NCBI GenBank assembly: GCA_002508705.1
Contig: DAYL01000024.1
Span: 8,802-69,124, forward strand
DNA: 60,323 bases
From: Methanoculleus sp. UBA374
GTDB taxonomy: Archaea; Halobacteriota; Methanomicrobia; Methanomicrobiales; Methanoculleaceae
Reading direction: 5' to 3'
Program-made: the position numbers and the translations under genes
Shown: positions 17,043-27,164 of the stretch, in pieces
Numbering within the stretch: position 1 is the stretch's first letter
Layout of the letters: each line of letters opens with the position of its first letter
The notes under the pieces: generated by a model
The model's database searches: none
What the model was told of the DNA's origin: nothing
The model's input: only the letters and a program-made list of their open reading frames with translations

Positions 17043-18053
17043 ATGACGTACCCGTTCAGGCAGGCAGGAAGACCGTGGCGAGCCGTGGGGGAGGGCACCG
17101 TATCCTCAAGCGACCTCGTCAGAGAGTATCGGGGCCGGACGGTCGAGGATGTCTTCTGCGGCCGGGAAGTCTCCTGCTCCTCCGGGACGTGCTACGTCCT
17201 TGAATCCCGGAGTGCCGTGGATCTTGACGGCAGAAGCCCCGACCGGGCGGCTTCGGCCGTCCTCGCCGACCTCACCCTGGTCCGCGGTATCGGCGAGGCG
17301 ACCGGGCAAAGACTGCGGCGGATGGGCTACCGGACGGTTGCCGACCTTGTCCGGCACCCCCTCTACCGCCCGGAGGCCGAACGGCTCCTTACGGCGGTGG
17401 CGCGGGAGGACACCCGCGGTCTTGCAACCTGGATCGAGCGGCGGCACCACCGACGAAGCGACCCCCTCCTCCTCGATATCAGCCGGTATTATGCCGCCGA
17501 GGAGTTTCTCTTCCTCGACATCGAGACGCTGGGGCTCGCGTCCCGGCCGATCATCCTCATCGGCCTTGCCCGGGTTCACGGCGGGTCGATCGTCGTCCGC
17601 CAGTACCTGCTCCGGTCCGTCGAAGAGGAGGAGGCGGCACTCACCGCTGTCCTTCCGGACCTGGAAGCGGAGGGAACGGTCTACGTCACCTTCAACGGCA
17701 GGGCGTTCGACCTCCCCTATCTCCGCGACCGGCTCACCCGCTACGGCATCCCGGCAGACCTTTCCGCGCCTCACTTCGATATCCTCTACCCTGCACGCCG
17801 GCGCTGGCGGGCTTCGCTCGGGACCTGCCGGCTCTGTGCGCTCGAGGCCGGGGTTCTCGGCGTAGCCCGGGAGAACGATGTTCCTGGCTGGATGGTCCCG
17901 GAGTTCTACAATATCTACCGGAGGACCGGGAACCCCGGTCCGCTCGTTCCGGTGGTGGAACACAACCGGCAGGACCTCATCTCGCTCGCACGGCTCTTCG
18001 GCCTCCTGAGAGGGGACGACGGCTCCCCGACGGGAACCGGGGTGAAAAGATAG
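17043..18053 (+). CDS. YprB-type RNase H-like exonuclease with HhH domain
   Basis: Predicted single-strand exonuclease. Residues about 75-105 form a helix-hairpin-helix DNA-binding motif (LVRGIGEATGQRLRRMGYRTVADLV). From about residue 155 comes an RNase H-like fold: FLFLDIETLG supplies the DxE metal ligands, VTFNGRAFDLPYLRDR the next acidic site, and VEHNRQDLISLARLF the final His/Asp motif. This matches the YprB/RNase_H_2 family (uncharacterised metal-dependent 3'-5' exonucleases). The N-terminal 50 residues include CGREVSCSSGTCYVLE. It is divergent to the HAD gene. The GGGAGA before ATG is very close, so start usage may be leaderless. Confidence 0.8.
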   Translation: MTYPFRQAGRPWRAVGEGTVSSSDLVREYRGRTVEDVFCGREVSCSSGTCYVLESRSAVDLDGRSPDRAASAVLADLTLVRGIGEATGQRLRRMGYRTVADLVRHPLYRPEAERLLTAVAREDTRGLATWIERRHHRRSDPLLLDISRYYAAEEFLFLDIETLGLASRPIILIGLARVHGGSIVVRQYLLRSVEEEEAALTAVLPDLEAEGTVYVTFNGRAFDLPYLRDRLTRYGIPADLSAPHFDILYPARRRWRASLGTCRLCALEAGVLGVARENDVPGWMVPEFYNIYRRTGNPGPLVPVVEHNRQDLISLARLFGLLRGDDGSPTGTGVKR

Positions 18054-18368
18054 AAAGAATCGAGACAAACCGTTCAAAGAACGGAGGAATAGTTCCCCGG
18101 TGCCGCGCCCATCCCGAACGTTCGATGCATCTGTGTGAATTATATTTTAACCGAGATAATAAGCACTCACCCGATACACAGCCGATATGTGTTTAAATAA
18201 ACAATCCAGCCAATATTTTTGGTCTGATAAAAATAATAACATTTTTAACTTTTCATTCCAACCCTAGATATTGCCCCCAATATCTTTTTTTTGCGATTCT
18301 TCTGTATTGTGTTTTCAAGGCACGCTCCTCCCGTTCATCCATCACGCCCTGTCAACCGGTGTATCCGG
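18054..18368. other. AT-rich intergenic region, possible small RNA
   Basis: About 315 bp, strikingly AT-rich between GC-rich genes. It has a plus-strand TATA-like TTATATTTTAA at 18140-18150, a small palindrome GTTTAAATAAAC at 18191-18202, and a hairpin with a T-run at 18266-18292. No protein-coding frame is credible. A plus-strand transcript from about 18170 to 18292 is conceivable. Confidence 0.4.
18266..18292 (+). terminator. Hairpin plus T-run, intrinsic-terminator-like
   Basis: Arms AGATATTG and CAATATCT pair perfectly around a CCCC loop (18266-18285), followed by T8. The layout fits a plus-strand terminator, either for the exonuclease gene 210 bp upstream or for a small RNA made in the AT-rich gap. 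Archaea often terminate at T-runs alone, so the hairpin may have another role. Confidence 0.45.
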
Positions 18369-18575
18369 TCACGCCAGGTCTTCCTCCTCGAACGTGAAGA
18401 CTTCTTCGATGGTGGAGCCGAGCGTCCGGGCCACTTTGTAAGCGAGCTTCAGGGAGGGGTTGTATTTCCCCTTCTCGAGGAAGACGATCGTCTCCCGCCG
18501 GACCCCGACCTGCCGCGCCAGTTCCTCCTGGGTGAGCCCCGTCTTCGCCCGGAGTTCCCGGATTCTGGTCTTCAC
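18369..18575 (-). CDS. Small HTH (Xre/Cro family) regulator
   Basis: 68-residue DNA-binding protein consisting of one Cro/CI-type [49 protein letters not shown] gives helices 1-4, with the recognition helix around [10 protein letters not shown]. The tail FEEEDLA is acidic. It matches the compact YozG-like regulators found beside DUF2178 membrane proteins. I start at a GTG at 18575 with GGGGGA 7-8 nt upstream; the longer frame has no homology-like sequence. It lies 52 bp after the DUF2178 gene on the same strand and probably represses that unit through the palindrome at 19039-19061. Confidence 0.85.
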   Translation of the reverse strand: MKTRIRELRAKTGLTQEELARQVGVRRETIVFLEKGKYNPSLKLAYKVARTLGSTIEEVFTFEEEDLA

Positions 18576-18627
18576 CCGGCGTCCCCCTTCCGGAGCAGGT
18601 GCCATTCGGCGGCCTGCACCGCCGGTC

Positions 18628-19026
18628 TCATGCCCCGTCCCCCTGCCGGAAGAGGTACCACTGGAATATTCTGGCCGAGAGGAGCATGGTAAACAGCAAG
18701 ACCAGGAGCGTTCCCTGAAGATCAAACGACGCCAGACCGAGGAAGTCCAGCCATAAAAAGGCCAGTATCAGTACCGACGTGAGCGCCCAGGAGTAGGCGG
18801 CGCCGTAAGCGCCGATTCTCTTCGTCCTTTCGTCGGAGAGGACTTCGCCCTGTCTGCTAAAGCCGGTGATAACCGCCACGATTACCATAACGACACCCGC
18901 CGAGACGAGCGCGACCACAGCGGTGCTTTCGACAGCGATGCCGGTAGACTGAAGGGCGATGCCTGCAAGAACGAGCAGGATGCCGAAGACCAGAAGTACG
19001 GACTGTTTCAACCGCATTGTCATCAC
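18628..19026 (-). CDS. DUF2178 membrane protein
   Basis: About 130 residues with four predicted membrane segments ([76 protein letters not shown]). Between segments two and three is the cytoplasmic motif [18 protein letters not shown], the conserved core of DUF2178. Function is unknown in this family. Start options are a GTG (19026), an ATG at 19023 and an ATG at 19017; GTGAT just upstream of the last could act as its binding site. The gene is followed by the small HTH regulator, the usual partner of such proteins. Confidence 0.8.
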   Translation of the reverse strand: MMTMRLKQSVLLVFGILLVLAGIALQSTGIAVESTAVVALVSAGVVMVIVAVITGFSRQGEVLSDERTKRIGAYGAAYSWALTSVLILAFLWLDFLGLASFDLQGTLLVLLFTMLLSARIFQWYLFRQGDGA

Positions 19027-19038
19027 ATCGCGTTTGAT

Positions 19039-19061
19039 ATTTCTAACACTATGTTAGAAAT
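19039..19061. promoter_or_regulatory. Palindromic operator before the DUF2178-HTH unit
   Basis: Perfect inverted repeat with 10-bp arms ATTTCTAACA and TGTTAGAAAT around CTA. It lies 12-15 bp before the DUF2178 start, between a TATA-like TTATACAT (about 19062-19069, minus strand) and the coding region, so a bound protein would block transcription. The HTH regulator two genes along is the obvious candidate ligand. Confidence 0.65.
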
Positions 19062-19424
19062 GTATAACGTTCAGATATCTAAATCTTGCGTAGGTACGCG
19101 TTGACCTTCCTTTCGGGAAACCCCGGTCGACTTCCCTACCGGGAGGATACGGGTGCGGCGATCCGGCCGTGGATCTCCGATCCGCCCCGGTGCCAGGAAT
19201 ATTCCCTGTCCGTCTGGCAACCGTTGCCGAAGATGCCCCGTCCGCACCGCCGTGATACGATCTCTGCGGAGTGCGAGACGCTGGCAGGCGGCGGGGAGCC
19301 GGGGAGATGAAGGGCTCGTCGGAGGCGCGATATTCGCATTTCTTTGAGATTTCTCCAAAAAATTAATTTTAGTTGAGATTCTTTGTGGTGCTGATCATTT
19401 TCCCGATCACACAAGGGTCGAACC
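19062..19424. other. Divergent promoter region of DUF2178 and otsAB
   Basis: About 360 bp. The left end holds the minus-strand TATA-like element and an 8-bp palindrome AGATATCT at 19073-19080. The right end has AATTAATTTTAG near 19361-19372, a TATA-like element for otsAB with about 35 nt of leader. The middle shows no gene. Confidence 0.45.
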
Positions 19425-21683
19425 ATGAACAGGTTACTGATAGTATCGAACAGACTTCCGGTCGGCGTCTCAAAAAAGAACGGCGACCTCCACCTGCAAC
19501 GGAGCGTCGGCGGTCTTGCCACCGGGGTCGGCTCATTTTACAAGTCCTACGAGAGCCTCTGGATCGGCTGGCCCGGCATAAACCCCCAGAGGAAGCAGGA
19601 AGAGGAGAAAGAACAGATTGTCGATGCCTTAAATCGGGAGCAGTGCCACCCGGTCTTTCTCACGCCGTACGACATCAAGCACTACTACGACGGATTCTGC
19701 AACAACACCCTCTGGCCGCTCCTCCACTACTTCAACCACTTCGTGGACTACAACCCGAAGACATGGCACGTTTATCAGCGGGTGAACGAGAAGTTCTGCG
19801 ACGCCGTGATGGAAGTGGTCCAGCCCGGCGACATCATCTGGGTTCACGACTATCACCTGATGCTCCTGCCCCAGATGCTCCGGGAGCGCCTGCCCGATGC
19901 AGAGATCGGCTATTTCCACCACATCCCCTTCCCGTCGTACGAGGTATTCCGGAACCTGCCCTGGAGGAAGGAGATCCTCTCCGGTCTCCTCGGCGCTGAC
20001 CTCATCGGCTTTCATACCTACGGCTACGTCCGCCACTTCCTCTCCAGTGTCCGGCGGCTCCTCGGGTACGAGCATACCTTCGGGGAGGTCCGGACCGGCA
20101 CACGGGTGGTGCGGACCGACCTCTTCCCGATGGGCATCGATTACCACCGGTTCGCCGACGCTGCGGGCAGCACCCCGGTCCAGAAAGAGATCGCCCGGAT
20201 CCGGCAGAAGTACGGAAAACGCAAGATCATCCTCTCATTCGACCGCCTGGACTACACAAAGGGAATCCCGCTTCGGCTCGAGGCTTTCGACGCGCTCCTT
20301 GCAAAAAAGCCGGAGTATCAGGGAAAAGTCTCCCTCGTTCTCGTAGCGGTCCCGTCCCGGACCAGCGTCAACAGTTACCGGGCGTTAAAGAAGCGGATCG
20401 ACGAACTCGTCGGTCGCATCAACGGAAAATACGGGACGACCGACTGGGTCCCGGTCCGCTACTTCTACAACTTCCTCCCGTTCGAGACGCTGGTGGCGTT
20501 CTACAGCGCCGCCGACGTCGCCCTGGTGACGCCGCTCCGCGACGGCATGAACCTGATGGCGAAGGAGTACGTCGCCACCCGGACCGACGGCACCGGGGTG
20601 CTCATCCTCTCCGAGATGGCGGGGGCGGCCGAAGAACTTGGCGAATCGATCATTGTCAACCCCAACGACCGGGACGCGGTGCTCGAGGCTATCGAGACGG
20701 CGCTTGCCATGCCGGAGAAAGAACAGATCGAGCGGAACCGGACCATGCAGAAAAGATTGATGCGCTACGACATCGAGCACTGGGTCAGCGACTTCCTCAC
20801 CCGCCTGGGCGATGCCCGGGCGGTCCAGGTCGAACGCTCCGAGCAGGTCGTCACTCCCGCCATCAGGGACGAACTGGTTGCAGACTATGCCTCCGGCAAG
20901 AACCGGCTGCTCCTTCTCGACTACGACGGCACGCTGGTGCCGTTCGCCGCAAAACCGCAGAAGGCGGTCCCGGGCGAAGCCACGCTGGCGGTGCTCGCGT
21001 CCCTTGCCCGTATACCGGGCAACGAGGTGGTGGTGATCAGCGGCAGGGACCGGTATACGCTGGACGCCTGGTTCGGGGAGATGGATATCGGGATCATCGC
21101 CGAGCACGGCGTCTGGATAAAGGAGCGTTCCGGGGAGTGGCGGATGCCAGAAGCGCTCTCGGACGAATGGAAAGGGGAGATCACGCCGCTCCTCGAACTC
21201 TACACCGACCGCACACCCGGCGCCTTCATCGAGGAGAAAGATTACTCCCTCGTCTGGCATTACCGCCGAACCGAGCCGATACTCGGGGCCCAGCGGGCAA
21301 AAGATCTCAAGGACGACCTGCTGCACCTGACGTCGAACCTCGACGTCGGCGTCATGGAGGGGAGCAAGGTCATCGAGATCAAGAACAACGTCGTCAACAA
21401 AGGGAGGGCGGCGTTAACCTGGGTTTCTCGACGTGCCTGGGACTTCGTCCTTGCCGTCGGGGACGACCGGACCGACGAGGACCTCTTTGCGGTGATGCCG
21501 CCCGGGGCCTACTCGATCAAGGTCGGGCTCGCCCCGAGCAGGGCCCGCTTTAACCTGGTCGCCCAGCGGGACGTGGTGCCCCTGCTCCGGAGGTGCATCG
21601 AGTGCGATCGAGAGGTGACGGCCGGAAAAAAAGAGAAACCGAGGCGAGGAAAGGGCTTTATTAGATCTGCGGCTCCGGGATGA
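19425..21683 (+). CDS. otsAB: Bifunctional trehalose-6-P synthase/phosphatase
   Basis: Fusion that makes trehalose: a GT20 synthase joins UDP-glucose and glucose-6-P, then a HAD phosphatase removes the phosphate. The synthase (residues 1-460) begins [10 protein letters not shown] and shows [64 protein letters not shown] and [16 protein letters not shown]. The phosphatase (from about 490) has [28 protein letters not shown] and [15 protein letters not shown], all motifs intact. 752 residues. Likely role: compatible solute or storage sugar. It has its own promoter and converges on sepS, overlapping it by 23 bp at the 3' end. Confidence 0.95.
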   Translation: MNRLLIVSNRLPVGVSKKNGDLHLQRSVGGLATGVGSFYKSYESLWIGWPGINPQRKQEEEKEQIVDALNREQCHPVFLTPYDIKHYYDGFCNNTLWPLLHYFNHFVDYNPKTWHVYQRVNEKFCDAVMEVVQPGDIIWVHDYHLMLLPQMLRERLPDAEIGYFHHIPFPSYEVFRNLPWRKEILSGLLGADLIGFHTYGYVRHFLSSVRRLLGYEHTFGEVRTGTRVVRTDLFPMGIDYHRFADAAGSTPVQKEIARIRQKYGKRKIILSFDRLDYTKGIPLRLEAFDALLAKKPEYQGKVSLVLVAVPSRTSVNSYRALKKRIDELVGRINGKYGTTDWVPVRYFYNFLPFETLVAFYSAADVALVTPLRDGMNLMAKEYVATRTDGTGVLILSEMAGAAEELGESIIVNPNDRDAVLEAIETALAMPEKEQIERNRTMQKRLMRYDIEHWVSDFLTRLGDARAVQVERSEQVVTPAIRDELVADYASGKNRLLLLDYDGTLVPFAAKPQKAVPGEATLAVLASLARIPGNEVVVISGRDRYTLDAWFGEMDIGIIAEHGVWIKERSGEWRMPEALSDEWKGEITPLLELYTDRTPGAFIEEKDYSLVWHYRRTEPILGAQRAKDLKDDLLHLTSNLDVGVMEGSKVIEIKNNVVNKGRAALTWVSRRAWDFVLAVGDDRTDEDLFAVMPPGAYSIKVGLAPSRARFNLVAQRDVVPLLRRCIECDREVTAGKKEKPRRGKGFIRSAAPG

Positions 21684-23253
21684 CGGACCGGACCGTCAGG
21701 AAGACCGGCCCACGGAGGTCCACCTTCCGGTTGTGGTCGGTGACGTAGCGCATTGCATACTCTTCGATACGCAGGTTGATATCCGAGGGGAGTTTCGCCA
21801 TCTTTACCTGGACGCGGGTTTCCTCCCCGCACCGCGCCGCCTCCTCGATCCGGGCGGCGGCGAGGTTTGCCGCGGCATCGAGGTAGGTGATGCCGGTGGA
21901 GACCCCTTCCCGCCGGACGAGCGCCCACTTCTCGATATCCGGCACCCCGAGCACCGAACCGTTGTGCACGAAGACCTCGTTCGCATAGGCGGGTCCGCAC
22001 AGTTTTGTGTTGGACTCGGGCTCCTCGACGACGACCTCCACCGTTCTCCCTGCGACCTCGCCTTTCCACGCGGTGAATGCGCACGGTCCCGGCGCGGCGG
22101 CGTGTTCGGCGGCCGTGGCCCGGATCGCCTCCGCCATACGCTTTCCGGTCGCGGATGCCGGCTCTTCGCGGAGGTGGACGGCGCCTGCAATCTCGCGGTC
22201 GGTGATCTCCTGCGGGAAGAACTGCGGGTAGGTGAGCTCACGGATGTCGTTGGACTGGTAGGCGATCATCGCGAGCCGCTCCACGCCGAGGCCGAGGTTC
22301 ATCACCGGCACGCCGATCCCGTACTCCGCAAGCGCCGAAGGCGAGTAGATGCCGAATGTGGCGACCTCAACCCAGCCGAGGACCGGGTGCCGGGCGTAGA
22401 CCTCCGTCTGGGTGTCCGGCATGTAGTACTTCGACCGTTTTTCGTCGGGCTGGAACCGGAACTCGGTAAACCCGAACGCCGAGAGGAGGGCCTCGCTGAC
22501 GGCCTTTCCCTCTTCGAGGGTGACGTCCTCCCCCGCGACGACGCAGGAGGCCGAGTGATAGGCCATCAGGCGGGTGGGGCCCTCTTCCTGCTCCCGCCGG
22601 AAACAGCGGTCCACCGAGAAGAGCCGGATCGGGAGGTGGCGTCTCTCCCAGAGGGAAGAGAGCGTCAGGAACCAGCCGCTCGTCATGTGGCTCCGGAGGG
22701 TGTTGCGCGACGACTCGGGAGCGAGCGCCCGGAATTCTGGGAAGACCGCGTCAAGGATGTGCACCACGGTCGCGTCGTCGGCCTCGAGGACGCCCGCGAG
22801 TTCGTGCGCCAGGTCGTCGCCGTCGATCGTTCCCTTCTTGTAGCCGTGGAGGGTCACGCGGAGATTCTCCTCGGTCGCGGGCGAGACCGCCCGCCCGAGG
22901 ATCGCCTCGATCTCCTCTATCTGCTTCTTTGCTATCCCGACGTTCGGACGGGGCAGGCCGCCGAGGTAGAAGACCCGGTCGAGGACGGCCATCGCTTCAG
23001 GGCCGAACTGCCGGTAAATATCGGACTCCTCAACTATCAGAGGGTTCATCGCCTCGTCGAACCCCATCGAGAGGTAGGTCTCCCGGAGCCGCTGCACGAT
23101 CTCAAAGATCGGGTGCGGGGTGGCCCGGGTGTACTTCAACCGGGGGTAGCGGCCCGAAACCCCCGGCGGGGTCAGTACCGACGGGCCTTCATGCCAGGCA
23201 TGCTCGAAATCCTCTCTCGCCTTTTTCTTGAACTCTTCCACGTCAAATTTCAT
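21661..23253 (-). CDS. sepS: O-phosphoseryl-tRNA(Cys) synthetase
   Basis: Class II aminoacyl-tRNA synthetase charging tRNA-Cys with phosphoserine, the first step of tRNA-dependent cysteine synthesis in methanogens. Starts [20 protein letters not shown]. Motif features include [68 protein letters not shown] (motif 2), [19 protein letters not shown] and [15 protein letters not shown] (motif 3). The C-terminal anticodon-binding region has [18 protein letters not shown]. Start at 23253 overlaps the taw1 stop by four bases; the longer frame is filler. About 530 residues. SepCysS, which finishes the reaction, is not in this window. Confidence 0.95.
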   Translation of the reverse strand: MKFDVEEFKKKAREDFEHAWHEGPSVLTPPGVSGRYPRLKYTRATPHPIFEIVQRLRETYLSMGFDEAMNPLIVEESDIYRQFGPEAMAVLDRVFYLGGLPRPNVGIAKKQIEEIEAILGRAVSPATEENLRVTLHGYKKGTIDGDDLAHELAGVLEADDATVVHILDAVFPEFRALAPESSRNTLRSHMTSGWFLTLSSLWERRHLPIRLFSVDRCFRREQEEGPTRLMAYHSASCVVAGEDVTLEEGKAVSEALLSAFGFTEFRFQPDEKRSKYYMPDTQTEVYARHPVLGWVEVATFGIYSPSALAEYGIGVPVMNLGLGVERLAMIAYQSNDIRELTYPQFFPQEITDREIAGAVHLREEPASATGKRMAEAIRATAAEHAAAPGPCAFTAWKGEVAGRTVEVVVEEPESNTKLCGPAYANEVFVHNGSVLGVPDIEKWALVRREGVSTGITYLDAAANLAAARIEEAARCGEETRVQVKMAKLPSDINLRIEEYAMRYVTDHNRKVDLRGPVFLTVRSVIPEPQI

Positions 23254-24143
23254 ACGTTCCGCTCCAGACAGACCACCCGACTCACCGGGCTCTCGTCCCT
23301 GACGACATAGTCGCAATGCTCCACGATGCTCTCCGCGAACGCCCGCACCTCACGGTGTTCGGGCATCTGGTCCTTTTCCAGTCGATTTCTACTGTATCCC
23401 AGATACATATAACCCTTTACCTCCACGAACCGGGCCCCGGAGTCCTGATAGGCCGCCGCGTACTTCTCGGGCGAGAGATCGTTGTAGCCGCGCACCACCG
23501 TGGTGCGGATGGCGGACCTGCGGCCGGAAAGTCCGGTGAGGCTCTCCTGCACCCGGTCCCAGTAGTCTTCCCTCGGTCGGCAGAGGCGGAGGTAGGTCTC
23601 CCGGTCGGGAGCGTCCAGGGAGACGTAGACCTGGTAGGGTCGGCACCGGGCGAGGACGTCGGGGTTGGTCCCGTTCGAGACGAGAAACGTTGTATACCCC
23701 CCGGCGTTGAGGCCGTCGATCAACTCCGGGAGACGGGAGTAGCAGGTCGGCTCCCCCGAGAGCGATATCGCGACCATCGTCGGGTCGAGGGCCTCCGCGA
23801 ACCGCTCCGGCGTGACGTAAGGGGAGACCTTGTAGCCCGAGAGCGCCTTCTTCTGGAGGCGCTTGAGGCTTCCGATGATCACGTCCGGCGGGCACTCCTC
23901 CTCCTGCGTCACCTCGTGCTCGAACGACCGCCAGCAGAAGAGGCAGTGCTGGTTGCACCGGAGGGTCGGCGTCATCTGGACGCAACGGTGACTCTCGATG
24001 CCGTAGAACTGCGCCTTGTAGCACATCTCCCCGCCCTTGAGCGCCCGCTTGTTCCACATGCAGGGCTTGACGGCCGCCGACGAGGCAGAGCTGACGAACT
24101 GGTAGCCCTGCTTTCGGAGGGCCTTACATGTTTCTGAGTGCAT
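23250..24143 (-). CDS. taw1: tRNA 4-demethylwyosine synthase (TYW1/Taw1)
   Basis: Radical SAM enzyme that forms the tricyclic base of wyosine on tRNA-Phe G37 from N1-methylguanosine and pyruvate. The radical SAM cluster motif is [12 protein letters not shown] (CxxxCxxC), and the auxiliary-cluster cysteines plus Lys are expected in [42 protein letters not shown] and [12 protein letters not shown] are further family markers. I use the ATG at 24143; a TTG nine bases upstream is possible. The start lies 20 bp inside argS and the stop overlaps sepS by four bases. About 297 residues, typical of archaeal Taw1, without the flavodoxin domain of eukaryotic TYW1. Confidence 0.92.
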   Translation of the reverse strand: MHSETCKALRKQGYQFVSSASSAAVKPCMWNKRALKGGEMCYKAQFYGIESHRCVQMTPTLRCNQHCLFCWRSFEHEVTQEEECPPDVIIGSLKRLQKKALSGYKVSPYVTPERFAEALDPTMVAISLSGEPTCYSRLPELIDGLNAGGYTTFLVSNGTNPDVLARCRPYQVYVSLDAPDRETYLRLCRPREDYWDRVQESLTGLSGRRSAIRTTVVRGYNDLSPEKYAAAYQDSGARFVEVKGYMYLGYSRNRLEKDQMPEHREVRAFAESIVEHCDYVVRDESPVSRVVCLERNV

Positions 24144-25788
24144 CGATCCCAAGGGTCAGAAGAGACTCCTGCAATGTGTTCCTGACCGCGTCCACAAGCG
24201 CAAGGCGGCTGTTCCGGGTCTCGCCCCCGCTCTTCAACACCGGGTCGTAGTGATAGAAGGCGTTGAAGAGGTCCGCGAGCTCGCGGGCGTATGCGGCGAG
24301 CAGGTGCGGACGGAGTTCCTCCACGGTCTCGTCGACGACGGCCGGGAACTTCGCGAGGTGCCGGGCGAGCGCAACCTCATGTTCGGTCTCGTAGCGGTAC
24401 GCCCGCGTGAACTCCCCGGCCTTCTCCAGGATACTGCAGGCGCGGGCGTGGGCGTACTGGATGTAGGGGCCGCTCTGACGCTCGAAATCCAGCGCTTCCT
24501 TCCAGTTAAAGACCGTGCTCTTCTCGGGAGAGACCTTCACGATATCGTAGCGGATGGCGGCGACGGCGACCGATCTCGCGATTGAGCGCCGTTCGTCTTC
24601 GGGGAGCTCCGGGCGGCGGACGGTCACCTCGTCGAATGCCTTTGCGGTCACCTCATCGAGGAGGTCGTCCGCCGAGACGAACTTTCCCGCCCGGGTGCTC
24701 ATGGAGCCCTCGGGGAGGGAGACGAACTCGAAGAAGACGATCTCGGGCGCTTTTTCGCCGAGGAGGGTGAGGGTGGCCTGGAGCTGGGCGCCGATCAATT
24801 TGTGGTCCGCCCCGAGGACGTCGATCACCCGGTCGTAGTTGTGCCCTTTCCAGGTATGGTAGGCGAGGTCCCGCGTGCTGTAGACCGACGTGCCGTCGCT
24901 CCGCCGGAGGATGTACTTCTTCTCGAAACCCTCTCCCGAGAGGTCGACCCAGAGCGTCTCGTCCTCGTGGGCCTGCGGCAGGCGGCGGACCCGCTCGAAG
25001 ATCCGGTCCACGTCGCCGATCCGGACGAAGTCGCTCTCCCAGACGAACCGGTCGTGGCGGGCGCCTAAAGCGGCGAGGGTTGTCTTGATCCCCTCCGCAC
25101 AGAGGGAGACGGCCGCCCGGAACTTCCTGACGGTCTCCGCGTCGCCGCGCTCCACCTTCTGCATGAGGTGATCGATCTCTTCCGTGATAGCGAGGTTCTT
25201 CTCGATCTCGCGGTTCGCTGCGATGTAGACCCGGGCGACGTAGTGGTCTCCCTTCTCGCCGTCCTCGCGGGCAAGACCGAGGTGGTCGAACCCCCACGAG
25301 ACGATGGCGATCTGGCGGCCCATGTCGTTTAAGTAATACTGCACCTCAAGCGGATACCCTGCCTTCCGGAACGCCCGGGCGAGGGTGTCCCCGATGACGG
25401 TGTTTCGTATGTGGCCGACATGGAGGGGGCCGTTCGGGTTCGCACTCGTGTGCTCGAGCACCACCCTTTCCGGGCGGCGGGGATGGTTCCCGTAGTCGGG
25501 CTCGAGCGCCTCCCTGACCGCTTCCGCGAGGAGCGACGGCCCGAACACGAAGTTGATGTAGGGGCCCGTCGCTTCGACCCGGATATCGCCGAGTTCGGGG
25601 TCTGCCGAGATCCTTTCGGCGATCTCGGCGGCAATCTCCCGGGGTGGGCGCTTCTCGCTCTTTGCCAGTTTAAACGCTACGGTCGAGGCGAGATCGGCGT
25701 GATCTCCCCCGGTTGTGAGGAGGACGTCCTCCTCACCGGTGCATGCCCGGAGCATGCGCTCAATCTGGTGGTATTTTTCCTGAAACAT
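24124..25788 (-). CDS. argS: Arginyl-tRNA synthetase
   Basis: Class I synthetase for arginine. The N-terminal Add domain covers about residues 1-100. The HIGH motif is HVGHIRNTVIGD preceded by TSANPNGPLH. The KMSKS position reads GSMSTRAGKFVSAD. The C-terminal DALR anticodon domain includes FERQSGPYIQYAHARACSI, a strong ArgS signature. 554 residues, complete. Its ATG shares the A of the aRF1 stop (TGATG), a classic coupling signal, and its own end overlaps taw1 by 20 bp. Confidence 0.96.
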   Translation of the reverse strand: MFQEKYHQIERMLRACTGEEDVLLTTGGDHADLASTVAFKLAKSEKRPPREIAAEIAERISADPELGDIRVEATGPYINFVFGPSLLAEAVREALEPDYGNHPRRPERVVLEHTSANPNGPLHVGHIRNTVIGDTLARAFRKAGYPLEVQYYLNDMGRQIAIVSWGFDHLGLAREDGEKGDHYVARVYIAANREIEKNLAITEEIDHLMQKVERGDAETVRKFRAAVSLCAEGIKTTLAALGARHDRFVWESDFVRIGDVDRIFERVRRLPQAHEDETLWVDLSGEGFEKKYILRRSDGTSVYSTRDLAYHTWKGHNYDRVIDVLGADHKLIGAQLQATLTLLGEKAPEIVFFEFVSLPEGSMSTRAGKFVSADDLLDEVTAKAFDEVTVRRPELPEDERRSIARSVAVAAIRYDIVKVSPEKSTVFNWKEALDFERQSGPYIQYAHARACSILEKAGEFTRAYRYETEHEVALARHLAKFPAVVDETVEELRPHLLAAYARELADLFNAFYHYDPVLKSGGETRNSRLALVDAVRNTLQESLLTLGIDALRNM

Positions 25789-27059
25789 CAGTATCCGGTC
25801 CTGTAACGCAGGATCGCTGCGATCCCGCCGAACGCGTTGTAGAGCATTGAACCCTCTTCAAAATCGTCTGATATGATCCTGACCGCCGTGCTGCTCTGGT
25901 CGGCGGCAGCGGTCAGTTCGTCGATGATATCGGTCTCTTCCGCCACGTAGAGCGATGCACCGTCGTTCGGGCAGGTGCCGAGGTCGAGGTCCTTGATATG
26001 TTTTCCCGGCTCGAGGCTGACTGTCCGCTCCTCGGTGTAGTCGCTGTTCGGACAGGCGAGTTTCAGCCGGGCTCTCCTGAGCTTGTCGGAGAGGAGGAGC
26101 ATGTCGACGGCGCCGAGTTCCAGATTCTTTCGGACGCTCTCCTCCCCATAAGCGGCTGCTCCGTTGTCCTTTACCAGTTCCTGAAGGAACCGGTTCATCA
26201 CGTTCTTCTCCTTGATGACGTCGAGGCCCTTCAAGGCATCCGACGCACTCTCGACGAGTTCGGCAAGCCCGGACTCGTTCGTGTAAGAAACGTCGAAGAG
26301 CCCGATGATCCGCTTCTGGAGTTCGTGGTGGAGGTAGCCGCCCGCCTCGAACTCCTCCTTCGTCGGGGTCGGGCCGCCGATCAGCACGCCTTTAAACTTC
26401 TCGAAGAAATCCTTCTCGGCGAGAAAGATATCGCTCGCCCGGTCGCCGACCTTCTTGTAGAACTCATTGATGGCGATCAGCCGCAGCCGCTGGAACCGGA
26501 CGCTCGACTGCCCGCCCTTTCGCTGTTTGCCGGGGACCGTCGAGGTGACGCCGTTAACCGGTTCAATCCGGTTGCCGCGAAGGAAGCCGATGTAAGCCTC
26601 ACGCCGGTCGATGACGATCAGGCCGTAGATCTCCTTCTCGCCGAGCATCTGCTGCAGCGGTTCGAGTTCAAACGAAGAGCTGCATCGGTACATGTAGGTG
26701 CCGAGCGGCTCGGGCGGCTCGAGGATCTCGCAATCGAGGTCGGTGCGGTCGCCGCCGATATTGATGGTGCCGCAGAAGATGGCTATGCCGTTCTCCGGCG
26801 GGCGCTTATAGTATTTGAGGCGGGAGAGGATGGAGGATATGGCGCTCTGGACGTTTGTCCGGGTCTGTTTACTCTTGATATTCGAGCACTGCCCGAACTC
26901 GTCGCGGAGCTGGGCGGTCACGTCGTAGATCTGCTTATCCGGAGGTATATACAGTGTGATCAGCTCGGTACCGCTCCCCTCCTTCTCCGCAAGCCTCTCA
27001 AGCGTCTTTTTAAATTCATAGCGCTTTCGCGCGGTGTCAATTCCTTGCGTCTCTTCCAT
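25788..27059 (-). CDS. prf1: Peptide chain release factor aRF1
   Basis: Reads all stop codons and triggers peptide release. The codon-recognition NIKS motif is in CSNIKSKQTRTN (about residue 61), and the catalytic GGQ is in KQRKGGQSSVRF (about residue 180). Domain 3 follows, with a cysteine-containing region near TCPNDGASLYVAEETD and the C-terminal FGGIAAILRYRTGY. 423 residues, standard. A TATA-like ACATATAGTAC near 27099-27109 precedes it by about 45 bp, so it likely heads the operon prf1-argS-taw1-sepS. Confidence 0.96.
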   Translation of the reverse strand: MEETQGIDTARKRYEFKKTLERLAEKEGSGTELITLYIPPDKQIYDVTAQLRDEFGQCSNIKSKQTRTNVQSAISSILSRLKYYKRPPENGIAIFCGTINIGGDRTDLDCEILEPPEPLGTYMYRCSSSFELEPLQQMLGEKEIYGLIVIDRREAYIGFLRGNRIEPVNGVTSTVPGKQRKGGQSSVRFQRLRLIAINEFYKKVGDRASDIFLAEKDFFEKFKGVLIGGPTPTKEEFEAGGYLHHELQKRIIGLFDVSYTNESGLAELVESASDALKGLDVIKEKNVMNRFLQELVKDNGAAAYGEESVRKNLELGAVDMLLLSDKLRRARLKLACPNSDYTEERTVSLEPGKHIKDLDLGTCPNDGASLYVAEETDIIDELTAAADQSSTAVRIISDDFEEGSMLYNAFGGIAAILRYRTGY

Positions 27060-27164
27060 TGGAGTTCACCAAGCCTGGGGGAAACTGTTCACTGGTCGAA
27101 GTACTATATGTTTCTCTGGAGATGGCATTAAATATGCGCACATTCGCCGATGTCCGCCGGCGCG

